Below, one piece after another: positions 1-8,790 of a stretch of DNA of 64,000 nt. The stretch comes from Clostridium aminobutyricum (GTDB lineage: Bacteria > Bacillota > Clostridia > Peptostreptococcales > Anaerovoracaceae): NCBI RefSeq assembly GCF_017255415.1, contig NZ_JAFJZZ010000002.1, positions 372,001 through 436,000 on the forward strand, written 5' to 3'. The notes under the pieces are model-generated. The model did not search any database and was not told the DNA's origin. It saw nothing but the letters and a program-made list of their open reading frames with translations. The translations under genes and the position numbers were made by a program. Each line of letters starts with the position of its first letter. Within the stretch, counting starts at the first letter, position 1.

Positions 1-80
1 TTCTTATTTTTTATTTCACTTAATCTATTTAAAGATCCTTCTCCAAAGAAGACGTTTGTACTGATACTAAATTCTCTCAT
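1..80 (-). CDS. Iron-containing alcohol dehydrogenase, N-terminal fragment cut by the window edge
   Basis: An ATG at 80 on the minus strand follows a strong ribosome binding site (GGAGGGAG, about 6 bases upstream) and opens a frame reaching the window edge. The 26 visible residues include the segment STNVFFGEGSL, which matches the N-terminal beta strand and FGxGSL turn of Fe-dependent (group III) alcohol dehydrogenases. These enzymes reduce aldehydes or oxidise alcohols with NAD(P)H in fermentation. Only the first few percent of the protein is visible, so substrate and metal ligands cannot be judged. The family call rests on this short motif. Confidence 0.6.
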   Translation of the reverse strand, partial: MREFSISTNVFFGEGSLNRLSEIKNK

Positions 81-498
81 GGATTATCTCCCTCCTTGTT
101 TACATTGAACGCTGCCTTACGGCGACGCCGTTTCAATATTTGCGTTCATTATACCATATCAAGTGCTTTGATTGCTATTTTTTTCACAATTTTTAATACC
201 TTATTACGAATACTCTTATTTATAATACACTTTTATGTATCAATCATACCCTAAACTTAACTTAAGATCACTTGTTTATAATGTAATGTCTTTATTATAT
301 AACAAAATAAAAAAATTAAGCGAAAAAGTAAAATCAATAAAGAACGGTATCTATTTTAGTGTTTTTGCATTACCGTTTTAAGCTCTATAGTTGAATTATA
401 AACCTTACCCTTTGGGGGAATGTCAACAGATATTTTGACTATTTTTTGTCATTTAATGTTTAAATGCTATTTTAATCAAAAATAAAGCAACCATCTCT
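81..498. other. Gene-free AT-rich stretch
   Basis: No convincing open frame lies here. It contains the upstream region of the Fe-ADH gene, the palindromic repeat at 106-148, and otherwise low-complexity AT-rich DNA. I saw no clear terminator hairpin for the ATPase gene that ends at 499. Confidence 0.5.
106..148. repeat. REP-like nested palindrome, copy 1
   Basis: Outer arms TGAACGC (106-112) and GCGTTCA (142-148) are perfect inverted repeats. Inside sits a second GC-rich palindrome, ACGGCG-A-CGCCGT (119-131). A diverged copy with the same architecture (CGGC-AAC-GCCG inside AATGAACA/TGTTCATT arms) lies at 55752-55800. The contrast with the AT-rich surroundings and the two-copy occurrence suggest a small interspersed element. 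Confidence 0.6.
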
Positions 499-1257
499 TC
501 AATCTTCCAGCAGATATCTTAACATTTTTTCGGGATTTTCCAGAAAACTTCTTGTTAACTGATAGTGTTCTGTCTGCCTATATGAAACGGCTTCCATTCC
601 AGTCTCGGTTAGTTGATAAATTTTTGCATTTGGAAAGGCTATAAGGATAGGAGAATGCGTTGCAATAATAAATTGAGAATTATTTTTTACCAAATTATCT
701 ATTTCTGCAATTAAAGTTAATAGCCTTGATGGAGAGAGCGCTGCTTCGGGTTCATCAAGAATATACAGCCCATTTCCTCCAAAACGATTTTGAACTAGGG
801 CAAGAAAACTCTCACCATGCGACTGTTTATGTAATGATATTCCACCATAACTTTGTAATAACGGTACTTCTTTATCCAGCTCTTCAATGTTAGTTGCTAC
901 ATTATAAAAACTTTCTGCTCGCAGAAAAAAGCCATCTTTTGCGTACTTGGATCTAGATACTGTTAGATAATCGCATAATTCGGAATGGGTGTCGTTCGTA
1001 GAAAAAGTAAAATTTTTAGTTCCCCCTTCGGGGTTAAAGCCGTATGCAACTGCTATCGCTTCTAATAATGTTGATTTCCCAGTCCCGTTTTCACCTACAA
1101 AAAATGTCACATCATTTTCAAAACGAATAACATTGTCCTTCATAAGATACTGCACTATTGGTAAATGATATAGATAAGAATGTTCCTCTATATTTTTATT
1201 TAGAAAAATGCTATCAATAAACTTCCGTTCCAAATTAATTCTCACCTCTTGTCGCAT
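499..1257 (-). CDS. AAA/ABC-type ATPase (predicted ATPase, DUF4435/COG3910-like)
   Basis: A soluble 252-residue P-loop ATPase. Walker A is GENGTGKST (about residues 55-63), an SHGES signature-like motif lies near 146-150, Walker B is YILDEPEAALS (165-175) and an H-loop ATHSP follows near 199-203. This is the compact RecF/SMC/ABC head without a visible coiled-coil insertion or transmembrane segment. Proteins of this kind are common single-gene ATPases of unknown role, sometimes in defence or DNA maintenance. No nuclease or effector partner is adjacent: the next gene in the same direction is the Fe-ADH fragment, so no system can be assigned. The fold is sure, the function unknown. Confidence 0.75.
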   Translation of the reverse strand: MRQEVRINLERKFIDSIFLNKNIEEHSYLYHLPIVQYLMKDNVIRFENDVTFFVGENGTGKSTLLEAIAVAYGFNPEGGTKNFTFSTNDTHSELCDYLTVSRSKYAKDGFFLRAESFYNVATNIEELDKEVPLLQSYGGISLHKQSHGESFLALVQNRFGGNGLYILDEPEAALSPSRLLTLIAEIDNLVKNNSQFIIATHSPILIAFPNAKIYQLTETGMEAVSYRQTEHYQLTRSFLENPEKMLRYLLED

Positions 1258-1401
1258 AAATTAGCTAATACCCCGTTGCCAATGCTGATTCCTATGGATA
1301 ATAGAATGGTTAATATTGTCTTGTTAAATACGACTCCATTGTATCTTTGCGTGGTAATATTTTCAAGGTGGATTTTTCATTAACTAAGCTATCTATCTAA
1401 T

Positions 1402-1433
1402 AAAAAAGCATTCAATCCATTTTGATTGAATGC
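1402..1433 (-). terminator. Rho-independent terminator of the 1467-2039 gene
   Basis: GCATTCAAT and ATTGAATGC form a perfect 9-bp stem (1408-1416 with 1425-1433). On the minus strand it is followed by a T-run (A-run at 1402-1407 on the plus strand). A related but imperfect hairpin is reused downstream of rlmH near 3861-3892. Confidence 0.8.
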
Positions 1434-1466
1434 CATTATTTATTCGTACTTATTTGCAGCGGGATT

Positions 1467-2039
1467 TTAATTATATTGTGTACGGCGTAGATCGTAAAAA
1501 TACTGAACAATCGGGTGCTTTAACTTCATTTTTTCCTCTATACTTAAAATTTTCTTTTTCCCCATACGTCTGTCTATCAACGCAAAAATATTTAATAACA
1601 TATCCTTACTCTCAAGATTGTTTTCTATGGAATCCGACAAAAAAAGTGTAGCCGCAGAATAAAAATCAGATTTACACAGTGCTGTCTGTGCCGCCATCAA
1701 GTCCTTCGCATATACTGATTTTTTGCGCTCTCTTGTAATCACTTCCAGTCGTTCATCAGGAACTAAATCGCCCACATCTTTTCTGACCATTGCAAGATCT
1801 TCCTTATTAACAGGAAGTTGTATATCCGTATTATTCTTTATTTCCTGTTCAGTCTTATACCACGGAAGCATGGCATTGCCCTCACTCATATTGAGGACTT
1901 CCATTTTATCTACGGTTATATAACACCGCCCTGATTTATCCGGTAAATAACGATAGCCTGTTGCACAGTATTCCACCTTACCCACTAGTGTAGGACTAAG
2001 GAAGCTCTCGAGATTCTGTTTTATTTTACTCCATGCCAT
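1467..2039 (-). CDS. Hypothetical protein, SF0329-like family
   Basis: A 190-residue soluble protein with no signal peptide or membrane helix. The N-terminus (MAWSKIKQNLESFL, then ...ATGYRYLPDKSGRCYITVDK) resembles conserved hypothetical proteins grouped as the SF0329 family. I recognise the family from memory only, and no catalytic motif is apparent. The start at 2039 is followed directly by the conserved MAWSK opening, supporting it. It ends just before a good terminator and is separated from the next upstream gene by 64 bases, so it may be cotranscribed with 2104-2490. Function unknown. Confidence 0.6.
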   Translation of the reverse strand: MAWSKIKQNLESFLSPTLVGKVEYCATGYRYLPDKSGRCYITVDKMEVLNMSEGNAMLPWYKTEQEIKNNTDIQLPVNKEDLAMVRKDVGDLVPDERLEVITRERKKSVYAKDLMAAQTALCKSDFYSAATLFLSDSIENNLESKDMLLNIFALIDRRMGKKKILSIEEKMKLKHPIVQYFYDLRRTQYN

Positions 2040-2103
2040 GTGTTACTCCTAAAACCTTTTTGGGCATTATCAGAAACATGCCTCATCAAGGTACTTCTCT
2101 CGA

Positions 2104-2490
2104 TTACCCCTGTAGTACTTCATTCCATTTAGCCAATTCTATATGATTTACACTAACATTTTTGATAACAACATTTTCAAACTTGGATAGCTCTTTTTGT
2201 ACTTTCTTTACCATATCTTGAACATCCTTATTTTTTGTTGTTGATGTTCCTCGAATTAATTCACACAAAGCCGCATCATTAACCGTAACGGCTATCTCTT
2301 TACCTTTAAATTTTTCTAATTTCTTTAATAGCGTTAACAATGCAACTTCTCCTACGATTGCTGGTTTCTTATATTCCATTATAAGAGATTCTTTAGATAT
2401 CAGCTCTTGATCCTCATAGATACTGTATCGAACCTCTATATCCTCACCTTCGTACAAGGATGAAATTCCTGCTAAATACGCTTTGATCAT
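2104..2490 (-). CDS. Hypothetical protein, possibly RNase H-like fold
   Basis: A 128-residue protein. A strong ribosome binding site (GGAGG) sits seven bases before the ATG at 2490, so this start is preferred over an in-frame ATG ten codons upstream. The sequence opens MIKAYLAGISSLYEGEDIEVRYSI and ends with a pattern (NVSVNHIELAKWNEVLQ) that recalls the strand-helix order of RNase H-like domains, but the usual acidic catalytic residues are not clearly present. I do not recognise a named family. It lies between the SLH surface protein and the SF0329-like gene, all on the minus strand. Confidence 0.5.
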   Translation of the reverse strand: MIKAYLAGISSLYEGEDIEVRYSIYEDQELISKESLIMEYKKPAIVGEVALLTLLKKLEKFKGKEIAVTVNDAALCELIRGTSTTKNKDVQDMVKKVQKELSKFENVVIKNVSVNHIELAKWNEVLQG

Positions 2491-2570
2491 TAAAATACCT
2501 CCGTAATTTATGTTTCTCATTTTCCTGTTTGTAATCTTTATCTTTATTATACTACAAACTTCTTAATAAT

Positions 2571-3785
2571 CTACCAATCGGTATCATTAAAAATATTTGA
2601 CGTATTATAATCCACCATCGCATCTCCACCAACTTCTAAACTAAGCTCATAGATTTGTCCTGGTCTTGATGTATCAACACTATAAGATGCTGTTACTGTT
2701 CTACTATCTGGCTGTACGATTTCTAAAGTAAAACTAATTTCTGCGCCGGCTTTTACTTGGTCTGCAGTTAAACCGTTTACCTCATATATTTTTGTATCCG
2801 TCGCACCAACTGAAACAGTAGGGTCTGCCAGTCCCGTATTGGGGTCTAACTCGGAATAATAAATAAGAATTCCTTCTTTTGTTGAGCTCATGATAACGGG
2901 GTGCCACAAAAATCCGCTAGGTAAATCAGGAAAGTTTACGGAAACGTAGTACTTTCCATCTTGACTATAAATTTTTGTTTGTGAAAATGCTTGATAACAG
3001 TATTTCTTTACTTCCGTCTGAACCATTTGTCCTTTCGAATTTGTGATACTTGTTGAGGTTTGAAGCTTCTCGGTATCCACCGCTACTCTTGAACTTTTAT
3101 CTAACAGTCGAAGAATCATTGTTGCCGCTTCGGCACGAGTTCCTTGTTTCTTTCCTTGAAAGCTACCATCGCTGTATCCGGATATTAAGCCTTTGATGTA
3201 AGCTTTTGCTACGTAGGATATATATTCTGTAGAGTTCGGAAAATAGGTTTGATAATCCGTCAATACATTTTCGATTCCTGCAACGCTCACATCTGGTTCT
3301 TTTTGCATTTTCCCATTTATTCTCACTAGTATTCTAGCCATTTCATTTCTTGTAATTGGTTGATCTAATTCTTCTTTAGATGATGGCATTTCATAATCAT
3401 TAAGCACCTGTTTGTCATAGGCTACGTTTAAAATCCCACTACACCAATGAGTGCCTTCCTCTGCTGTTGTATCAATCATAGGATCTACTGCCAGCATAGC
3501 TATTTTCAGAAATTCTGCACGGGTGATCGTCTGGTCAGGTTTAAATGTCCCATCTTCATAACCATTAATAGCTTTCAAAGCAACTAATTTCTCAATATTA
3601 GTTTTTGCCCAGTGGTTGGAAATATCGGTTAGCGCACCTGTATCCATTTGCTCTGTAATCGCTGTAGTACTGCTAGCTACACCTAGATACTTTTGTGACG
3701 TGTCTACATCCGCATAAGACGGAATCGCAATGGATGAAAGAATACACACTATTACCCCTATTGAACAAATTTTTTTTCTTAACAT
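2571..3785 (-). CDS. SLH-domain secreted surface protein
   Basis: A 404-residue exported protein. The N-terminal signal peptide (basic MLRKK, hydrophobic core to about residue 22, cleavage after SYA) is followed by three S-layer homology repeats: LTDISNHWA...GYEDGTFKPDQTITRAEF (about 53-98), a degenerate middle copy ending QPITRNEMARIL (about 115-155), and YFPNSTEYISYVAKAYIKGLISGYSDGSFQ...TRAEAATMIL (about 180-228). SLH triplets bind pyruvylated secondary cell-wall polymers, so the protein is probably anchored to the wall. The C-terminal 170 residues look beta-rich and match nothing I recognise. It appears monocistronic, with an rlmH terminator just upstream. Confidence 0.85.
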   Translation of the reverse strand: MLRKKICSIGVIVCILSSIAIPSYADVDTSQKYLGVASSTTAITEQMDTGALTDISNHWAKTNIEKLVALKAINGYEDGTFKPDQTITRAEFLKIAMLAVDPMIDTTAEEGTHWCSGILNVAYDKQVLNDYEMPSSKEELDQPITRNEMARILVRINGKMQKEPDVSVAGIENVLTDYQTYFPNSTEYISYVAKAYIKGLISGYSDGSFQGKKQGTRAEAATMILRLLDKSSRVAVDTEKLQTSTSITNSKGQMVQTEVKKYCYQAFSQTKIYSQDGKYYVSVNFPDLPSGFLWHPVIMSSTKEGILIYYSELDPNTGLADPTVSVGATDTKIYEVNGLTADQVKAGAEISFTLEIVQPDSRTVTASYSVDTSRPGQIYELSLEVGGDAMVDYNTSNIFNDTDW

Positions 3786-3860
3786 AAAAATAAGACACCT
3801 TTCCTATTCAAATTATTTTTCACATCCCTATTCTAAGCGTATAATCTTATGAAATTAAGA

Positions 3861-3892
3861 AAAAGCATCCACCCATTTTGATTGAATGCTTT
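3861..3892 (-). terminator. Terminator after rlmH
   Basis: An imperfect hairpin AAGCAT...ATGCTT around CCATTTTGATTG is followed on the minus strand by a T-run. Part of the sequence (CCATTTTGATTGAATGC) is identical to the terminator at 1402-1433. Confidence 0.6.
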
Positions 3893-3921
3893 TATTCCTT
3901 GACATTTTATAGATTTTATCC

Positions 3922-4401
3922 TCACTTGTGATAGTTTTCATTCTTCATAATCTTAAACGCCCGGTAAACCTGTTCCAATAAAATCACTCGCATCATTTGA
4001 TGCGGAAACGTCATCGCAGAAAAAGACAGCTTGAAGTCTGCCCGCTGACTTACTTCGTCCGACAGGCCCAGCGATCCGCCGATGACGAAAATCACTTCGG
4101 ATTTGCCCTCCAGTCCAAGTGCCGACATCTTATCGGCAAGCTTTTCAGAGCTTACCTGTGCACCTTTGATTTCAAGGGTGATCACATAGGCTTCTTTTTT
4201 GATCCGCTTTAATATATTCTTTCCTTCTGCAACCTTGACCGCCTCTTCTTCAGCGGCCGAAGCATTGTCCGGAAGTTTCTCCTCTTTCAATTCGTCTATT
4301 GACAATGTACAATATCTGGATAAGCGTTTGCTGTACTCTTCTATTGCGTTTGTCCAATATTTTTCTTTCAGTTTGCCTATACAAACAACCGTTATATTCA
4401 T
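3922..4401 (-). CDS. rlmH: 23S rRNA (pseudouridine1915-N3)-methyltransferase RlmH
   Basis: The 159-residue length is standard for RlmH, the SPOUT methyltransferase that N3-methylates pseudouridine 1915 in helix 69 of 23S rRNA using S-adenosylmethionine. The trefoil-knot SAM-site motif FVIGGSLGLSDEV (about 105-117) and the conserved C-terminus ILLEQVYRAFKIMKNENYHK (about 140-159) are intact. It follows walJ on the minus strand with a 50-base gap, the usual Firmicute yyc-rlmH order near the origin. Confidence 0.97.
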   Translation of the reverse strand: MNITVVCIGKLKEKYWTNAIEEYSKRLSRYCTLSIDELKEEKLPDNASAAEEEAVKVAEGKNILKRIKKEAYVITLEIKGAQVSSEKLADKMSALGLEGKSEVIFVIGGSLGLSDEVSQRADFKLSFSAMTFPHQMMRVILLEQVYRAFKIMKNENYHK

Positions 4402-4451
4402 ACCCTGCTTATCCTTCCGGCTTCTATAAGACCTCTCTATAGCTTTGCTCT

Positions 4452-5261
4452 TTATACTTCGTACACCAAGCTGATTTCATCTTTAATGATCGTATGTATT
4501 TGAAGATTACTTCCCAAATAATGTTCGGACTCTTCCAAAACATTCTTGATGGTCTGAAACGCCATCTCCGGAAAATTATTCTCCCTGCTTAAATGCGCCA
4601 ATAAAATTCTGCGCTGCTTTTTTTCTCTTGCCTGCTTGCAGTCATCCAATATCTTGCAAATGCATTTGCCTGCCATCGTGTTGGATAAATGTCCTTTATC
4701 CCCGAGGATTCGCTGTTTTACACTCCACGGGTATCGACCCATTTTAAGCATATTCTCATCATGATTCGCTTCTAATGCTAAAATATCTGCGGTTTTCATC
4801 TCTTGAAAAATCTCTTCGGTGATATAACCGGTATCGGTTACCACCGTAATTTGTTTTTCGTCCGCAAAAAAAGAAAATCCAACCGGCTCTGCCGCATCGT
4901 GGGAAATCGGAAACGGTTTTACCAAAATATCGCCAATCATAAAAGCTTCGCCCGTTACGAAGGTTTCCTGCTGCAGTGGGTTTACTTTTCCTTCTATCGC
5001 CTGCCACGTTTTTTCATTGGCATACGCCTTGATCCCGGAAAGCTTCTTGGTAATTACTTTCAGACTTTTAACATGATCAATATGCTCGTGTGTAATCAAG
5101 AGTGCTTTTACCTGTTCTTCAGGAGTCTGGGTCGCGGATAAACCTTCTATTATTTTTTTACCGCTTATTCCGGCATCTACCAATATGCCGGTGCATTCGC
5201 TTCGTATTAAATAACTATTTCCACTGCTTCCACTGGAAAAAGAGCAAAAACTCAATGTCAT
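4452..5261 (-). CDS. walJ: MBL-fold hydrolase WalJ (YycJ)
   Basis: A 269-residue metallo-beta-lactamase fold protein. The metal-binding motif THEHIDH (57-63) and later histidines (ISHDA, AHLS) are in place. WalJ/YycJ is a predicted metal-dependent (exo)nuclease encoded downstream of the WalRK cell-wall two-component genes in Firmicutes and linked to coordination of division with replication. Here it follows yycH and yycI, supporting the assignment, although walR and walK are absent. The start at 5261 gives the usual MTLSFCSFSSGSSGNS opening. Confidence 0.92.
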   Translation of the reverse strand: MTLSFCSFSSGSSGNSYLIRSECTGILVDAGISGKKIIEGLSATQTPEEQVKALLITHEHIDHVKSLKVITKKLSGIKAYANEKTWQAIEGKVNPLQQETFVTGEAFMIGDILVKPFPISHDAAEPVGFSFFADEKQITVVTDTGYITEEIFQEMKTADILALEANHDENMLKMGRYPWSVKQRILGDKGHLSNTMAGKCICKILDDCKQAREKKQRRILLAHLSRENNFPEMAFQTIKNVLEESEHYLGSNLQIHTIIKDEISLVYEV

Positions 5262-5278
5262 ATTCTTTCCTTCTTTCT

Positions 5279-6007
5279 CTAGGTCTCATAGGCTTCAATA
5301 TATTTCTTTTGACCGTCATTATACGTAATTTGCCATGCCGGGAATGCTGTATCGGATACCAAAGCCTCCCCGTTAAAGCTAGACTCATTGATCCAAAAAA
5401 CCAAGGTCATCTTTTCAATAATTATTCTATCATTGTTCTTTTTCTCACTGATGAATATGAGCAGCGCTTGCTCCGGTGAGATAATTTTTAACTTTTTCTT
5501 ACTTTGTTCAATCGGGGTTAGCCAATGCTCCGTTACATCTTTCAGGTTCCCGTCTTCATATTTACATTCTATGGGACTGTCTTCAATGAGGATACCCCTA
5601 TAGCAAGCTTTAAATCTTACAATGGTTTCACCGTCCTGCTTAAATACCCCTTCTAACAGGATATTTTCATTCATCAAGCCGCAATCCTCTAAAAAGCGGG
5701 TGGCGGATTCTTTATACTCCGTTTCCCCTGCCTGAGGTGAAACATTATAAATGGTTCGAAATAAATTCGCCTTGATCTGTTCTTCCCGGTCATTATCATA
5801 TTCTACAGTTACTGCCGGTAATTTATCATACTTCGTCGGCAGCTTTGTTTTTACAAAAATATTTTTATCTGCAAGCACGGAAAAAAGAACAGTTTCATCC
5901 GTCTCCTGCTTCCCCAGATAATTTTTATCCAGATAGGTAAACAGTAGAAAAAGGTTTGTCGCTATTAATGCTATGATTAAAATATTTTTTGCCTTTGACC
6001 AATCCAT
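5279..6007 (-). CDS. yycI: YycI-like two-component system accessory protein
   Basis: A 242-residue membrane-anchored protein starting MDWSKAKNILI, the hallmark opening of YycI: a short cytoplasmic tail, one transmembrane helix (about 8-25) and an extracytoplasmic YycI domain ending in the conserved AWQITYNDGQKKYIEAYET region. In Bacillus, YycH and YycI contact the WalK sensor kinase in the membrane and modulate it. It lies 42 bases after the yycH-like gene and 17 bases before walJ, so the three are surely one operon. Confidence 0.85.
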   Translation of the reverse strand: MDWSKAKNILIIALIATNLFLLFTYLDKNYLGKQETDETVLFSVLADKNIFVKTKLPTKYDKLPAVTVEYDNDREEQIKANLFRTIYNVSPQAGETEYKESATRFLEDCGLMNENILLEGVFKQDGETIVRFKACYRGILIEDSPIECKYEDGNLKDVTEHWLTPIEQSKKKLKIISPEQALLIFISEKKNNDRIIIEKMTLVFWINESSFNGEALVSDTAFPAWQITYNDGQKKYIEAYET

Positions 6008-6049
6008 GTATTACATCATCTCGTTTCTTATGATTTGATAAAACAATTT

Positions 6050-7477
6050 TTATTCTAAAGAATATCCAAGCCAATCCCCATCATATAAATCCATAAAGAA
6101 TCGTACACCGTCTATTTCAACAATCCACGCCGGTATCAGATCTTTGGGTTCTCGGTCTGTCAGCGGTCTATAATAACCAATATACAGACCATCAATATCA
6201 TTTGCAAGCTGTTCAAACGATATTTGCTTTTGCTGCTCTTTTTCCGATATTAAGATTCCTTTTATATTTTCAAAATTCAAAGCCAGCATATTAATGGCCG
6301 TCTGCTTTTCCGTTTGAGGCGTTTGCTTCTCGGACTCTTCGTCTACTGCGATGAAGTTTCTTCTAAAATAGGAGACCTGACCATTGGTTACTTCTATTGT
6401 GAGAGGAGCTTTATACGGATAATAAAGCTTATTTCCGTCAACAGTAAAACTAAACACAAATCGGAAATCATTCTTCTCGCCGGATATAGAAGATACCTCT
6501 GTTAAATACGGCTTAAGTTCTTTTCCGTTTACTGTCTTAAAACCTCCATGTGAAGCGACGAAACTCAGTGCAGTGTCCAATGCATCGAAAAAGGAAACTT
6601 GATTCGTATCGATGTTCTTTTGTTCTTCTTTGTATTCTGCACTCCCATCCGGACTGATGATCAGTATTTTCTGCCCATATCCATACATGAAAATAACCGT
6701 GCCGTTTGACTCTTCTAATATTCGGACAAAGTCAAGGCTTTCTCCGAAAAAGGTTTGAGCAAACGTATTTATAATTTCCTTTTCACCTACATTAAAATCC
6801 TGTTCAAAAGGCACCGTCTTTAAACTCGTCGGAAGTTCAATAGGTATCAGTGTTTCATTTGTACTTTCTTCACCTAGATAAATTTTCAGCGGATAATACG
6901 TTGTATTTTCCGTATTGCTGGCGATATCCTCAAAGGAAGTAAAATTGTTTTCCGAATCGCACCAAATTCTAAAATACTTTTTACTCGCGCCGTCGTAGAT
7001 AAATACGCTGTCTTGCCTTCCTTTGGAAAAGCCCAATTCGGACAATGTACTGATATTATTAAAGCCCAATGCCTGCGTAATGCCGTACCGGCCGCAAAAA
7101 CCGCTGAAATTTATATTATAGTTAAACACTGCACGAATAGAAGGATATTCCATAACCTCTTGGTATTTTTCCTTTGGAATTTCATCGACCAATAGATTCT
7201 GCTGCTTGGAAAATTTTTTGAACGTACTGATGATTTCAGGGAACTCGTCCTTTCCGACGGTGTAATTGCCGTTTCCCATGGAGATAATAATTTCTTTCGG
7301 AACGATCACATCTTCAGCCAGCAATTTTTTAACAGGCGCATTTTCATCCAAAAAATTGAAATCATCCAAGCTCGAATCGCCCCACAAAAAATATAATAGT
7401 AGTATTGTTGTAAAAACCAATACTACTAAGGCTATATTTTTTGTCTTTTCAATTATATCTACACTTACTCTTTCCAT
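6050..7477 (-). CDS. yycH: YycH-like regulatory protein
   Basis: A 475-residue protein with a single N-terminal membrane helix (about 14-32, NIALVVLVFTTILLLYFLW) and a long extracytoplasmic region. Position and topology match YycH of the WalK regulatory pair, and the family call is supported mainly by the following yycI and walJ genes. Motifs such as GRYGITQALGFNN and the C-terminal LIPAWIVEIDGVRFFMDLYDG are YycH-like. No histidine kinase or response regulator precedes it: the upstream gene is a small secreted protein. Confidence 0.8.
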   Translation of the reverse strand: MERVSVDIIEKTKNIALVVLVFTTILLLYFLWGDSSLDDFNFLDENAPVKKLLAEDVIVPKEIIISMGNGNYTVGKDEFPEIISTFKKFSKQQNLLVDEIPKEKYQEVMEYPSIRAVFNYNINFSGFCGRYGITQALGFNNISTLSELGFSKGRQDSVFIYDGASKKYFRIWCDSENNFTSFEDIASNTENTTYYPLKIYLGEESTNETLIPIELPTSLKTVPFEQDFNVGEKEIINTFAQTFFGESLDFVRILEESNGTVIFMYGYGQKILIISPDGSAEYKEEQKNIDTNQVSFFDALDTALSFVASHGGFKTVNGKELKPYLTEVSSISGEKNDFRFVFSFTVDGNKLYYPYKAPLTIEVTNGQVSYFRRNFIAVDEESEKQTPQTEKQTAINMLALNFENIKGILISEKEQQKQISFEQLANDIDGLYIGYYRPLTDREPKDLIPAWIVEIDGVRFFMDLYDGDWLGYSLE

Positions 7478-7507
7478 TGTATTTTATCTTCCCGCCTAAG
7501 GCATCCT

Positions 7508-8053
7508 TTAATCTCCACCAAATATTGATTTAAGCAAATTCTGTAGAAAAGTTGCCGTGCCCGACGAAGACGAATCAAAGAGATCTGCGGAATCTGCAGC
7601 TTTACTCTTAACCAGTACATAGTTGACACCGGTGTGCGTAATTTTCCCCTGGAATATGGTATCGACTCTTATTCGATATACACCCGGCGTAATATTCTTT
7701 TCTAATTTCTTCGTATAAAAACTTAAGTTGTTGGTCGATGTAAAAGAATCGCCATCCAGTACTAAACGACTAACACGTTTTCCCGTGAAGGTGCCGTCTT
7801 GGATCGCTTTCATATCGCTTTCGCTTAACGGATAAGCCGTACTATCTATACTTTTCTGTTCTTCGGTGACCGTAACCTTGATCGTTTTCGCTTTAGTTAA
7901 TTTAACGGAAACAAGGAGATTCGTAGAGGTAACCGTGCTGTAGGATACCGGATTGACAATCGCAACATCCGGATCAACAGATGCAAAACTCATCGCTGTG
8001 CTGCTGAAAATTAACGTCAATATTAAGATAAACACAGTCAAACAACGCTTCAA
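7508..8053 (-). CDS. Secreted protein of unknown function
   Basis: A 181-residue exported protein. I place the start at a TTG (8053) because a strong GGGGGAGGA site lies 6 bases upstream and the resulting protein begins with a clean signal peptide (MKRCLTVFILILTLIFSSTAMSFA). The mature part is beta-rich (VNPVSYSTVTSTNLLVSVKLTKAKTI), like an immunoglobulin-type or bacterial adhesion fold, and ends in a serine-rich tail. It sits 30 bases upstream of yycH in the position where walK would be in Bacillus, so it may be cotranscribed with the yyc genes. No named family recognised. Confidence 0.7.
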   Translation of the reverse strand: MKRCLTVFILILTLIFSSTAMSFASVDPDVAIVNPVSYSTVTSTNLLVSVKLTKAKTIKVTVTEEQKSIDSTAYPLSESDMKAIQDGTFTGKRVSRLVLDGDSFTSTNNLSFYTKKLEKNITPGVYRIRVDTIFQGKITHTGVNYVLVKSKAADSADLFDSSSSGTATFLQNLLKSIFGGD

Positions 8054-8238
8054 AACAAATCCTCCCCCTTTCCTATTTTTTGATATTTTTATGGTATAAT
8101 ACACCAATCTACTTTGTTAGTATACATCATTATTATTACAACCGTGTTACACACGTTTTAAAATGCTTTTACATTTACTTGCGCCACAACTTTATTTCAT
8201 GCATAATAGTAGTATTCTACATGGGGAGAGATTATACT

Positions 8239-8790
8239 ATGGCAATTTTAAAAATATATACAGACGGAGCTTGTTCCGGTAATCAAAATGAAATTAATAT
8301 CGGCGGATGGGGAAGTATCTTAGAATTTGGGGAACATCGAAAAGAACTATTTGGAGGAGAATCCAATACAACCAACAATCGGATGGAACTGATTGCCGTT
8401 ATTTCTGCATTGGAGGCCATAACAAAGCCAAACCAAACGATTCAAATATTTTCTGACAGTTCTTATGTCATGAACTGTTTTCGGGAAAAGTGGTACCTTG
8501 GCTGGTTGAAAAATGATTGGAAAAACGCCAGTAAAAAACCCGTTGAAAATCGAGACTTATGGGAACGCCTCTTAGCGTTAGTCAAGGACCACCATATTTC
8601 TTACTATAGGGTAAAAGGGCACGTAAATCTGAACAGTAAAAATACAGATTTTCACACTCTCTATAAAAAGTTCATTGAATGGAACGGTTCCTCTTTTTCT
8701 TTTGAGGATTTTAAATATATTACAGAAATGAATAACCTCGCAGATGCACTGGCCAATAAAGGCATTGATCAAATCAGAGCTTCTGTGTAA
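8239..8790 (+). CDS. rnhA: Ribonuclease HI with a C-terminal insertion
   Basis: RNase HI cleaves the RNA strand of RNA-DNA hybrids. The four catalytic carboxylates are visible: D9 (IYTDGAC), E50 (NNRMEL), D73 (FSDSS) and D169 (NNLADALANKG). The protein is 183 residues, longer than the usual about 155, because roughly 30 extra residues (131-162) separate the GHV loop from the last aspartate. The start at 8239 is chosen for the GGGGAGAG site 8 bases upstream. It is one of very few plus-strand genes in the left arm and its 3' end overlaps the convergent PLP gene by 17 bases. Confidence 0.93.
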   Translation: MAILKIYTDGACSGNQNEINIGGWGSILEFGEHRKELFGGESNTTNNRMELIAVISALEAITKPNQTIQIFSDSSYVMNCFREKWYLGWLKNDWKNASKKPVENRDLWERLLALVKDHHISYYRVKGHVNLNSKNTDFHTLYKKFIEWNGSSFSFEDFKYITEMNNLADALANKGIDQIRASV

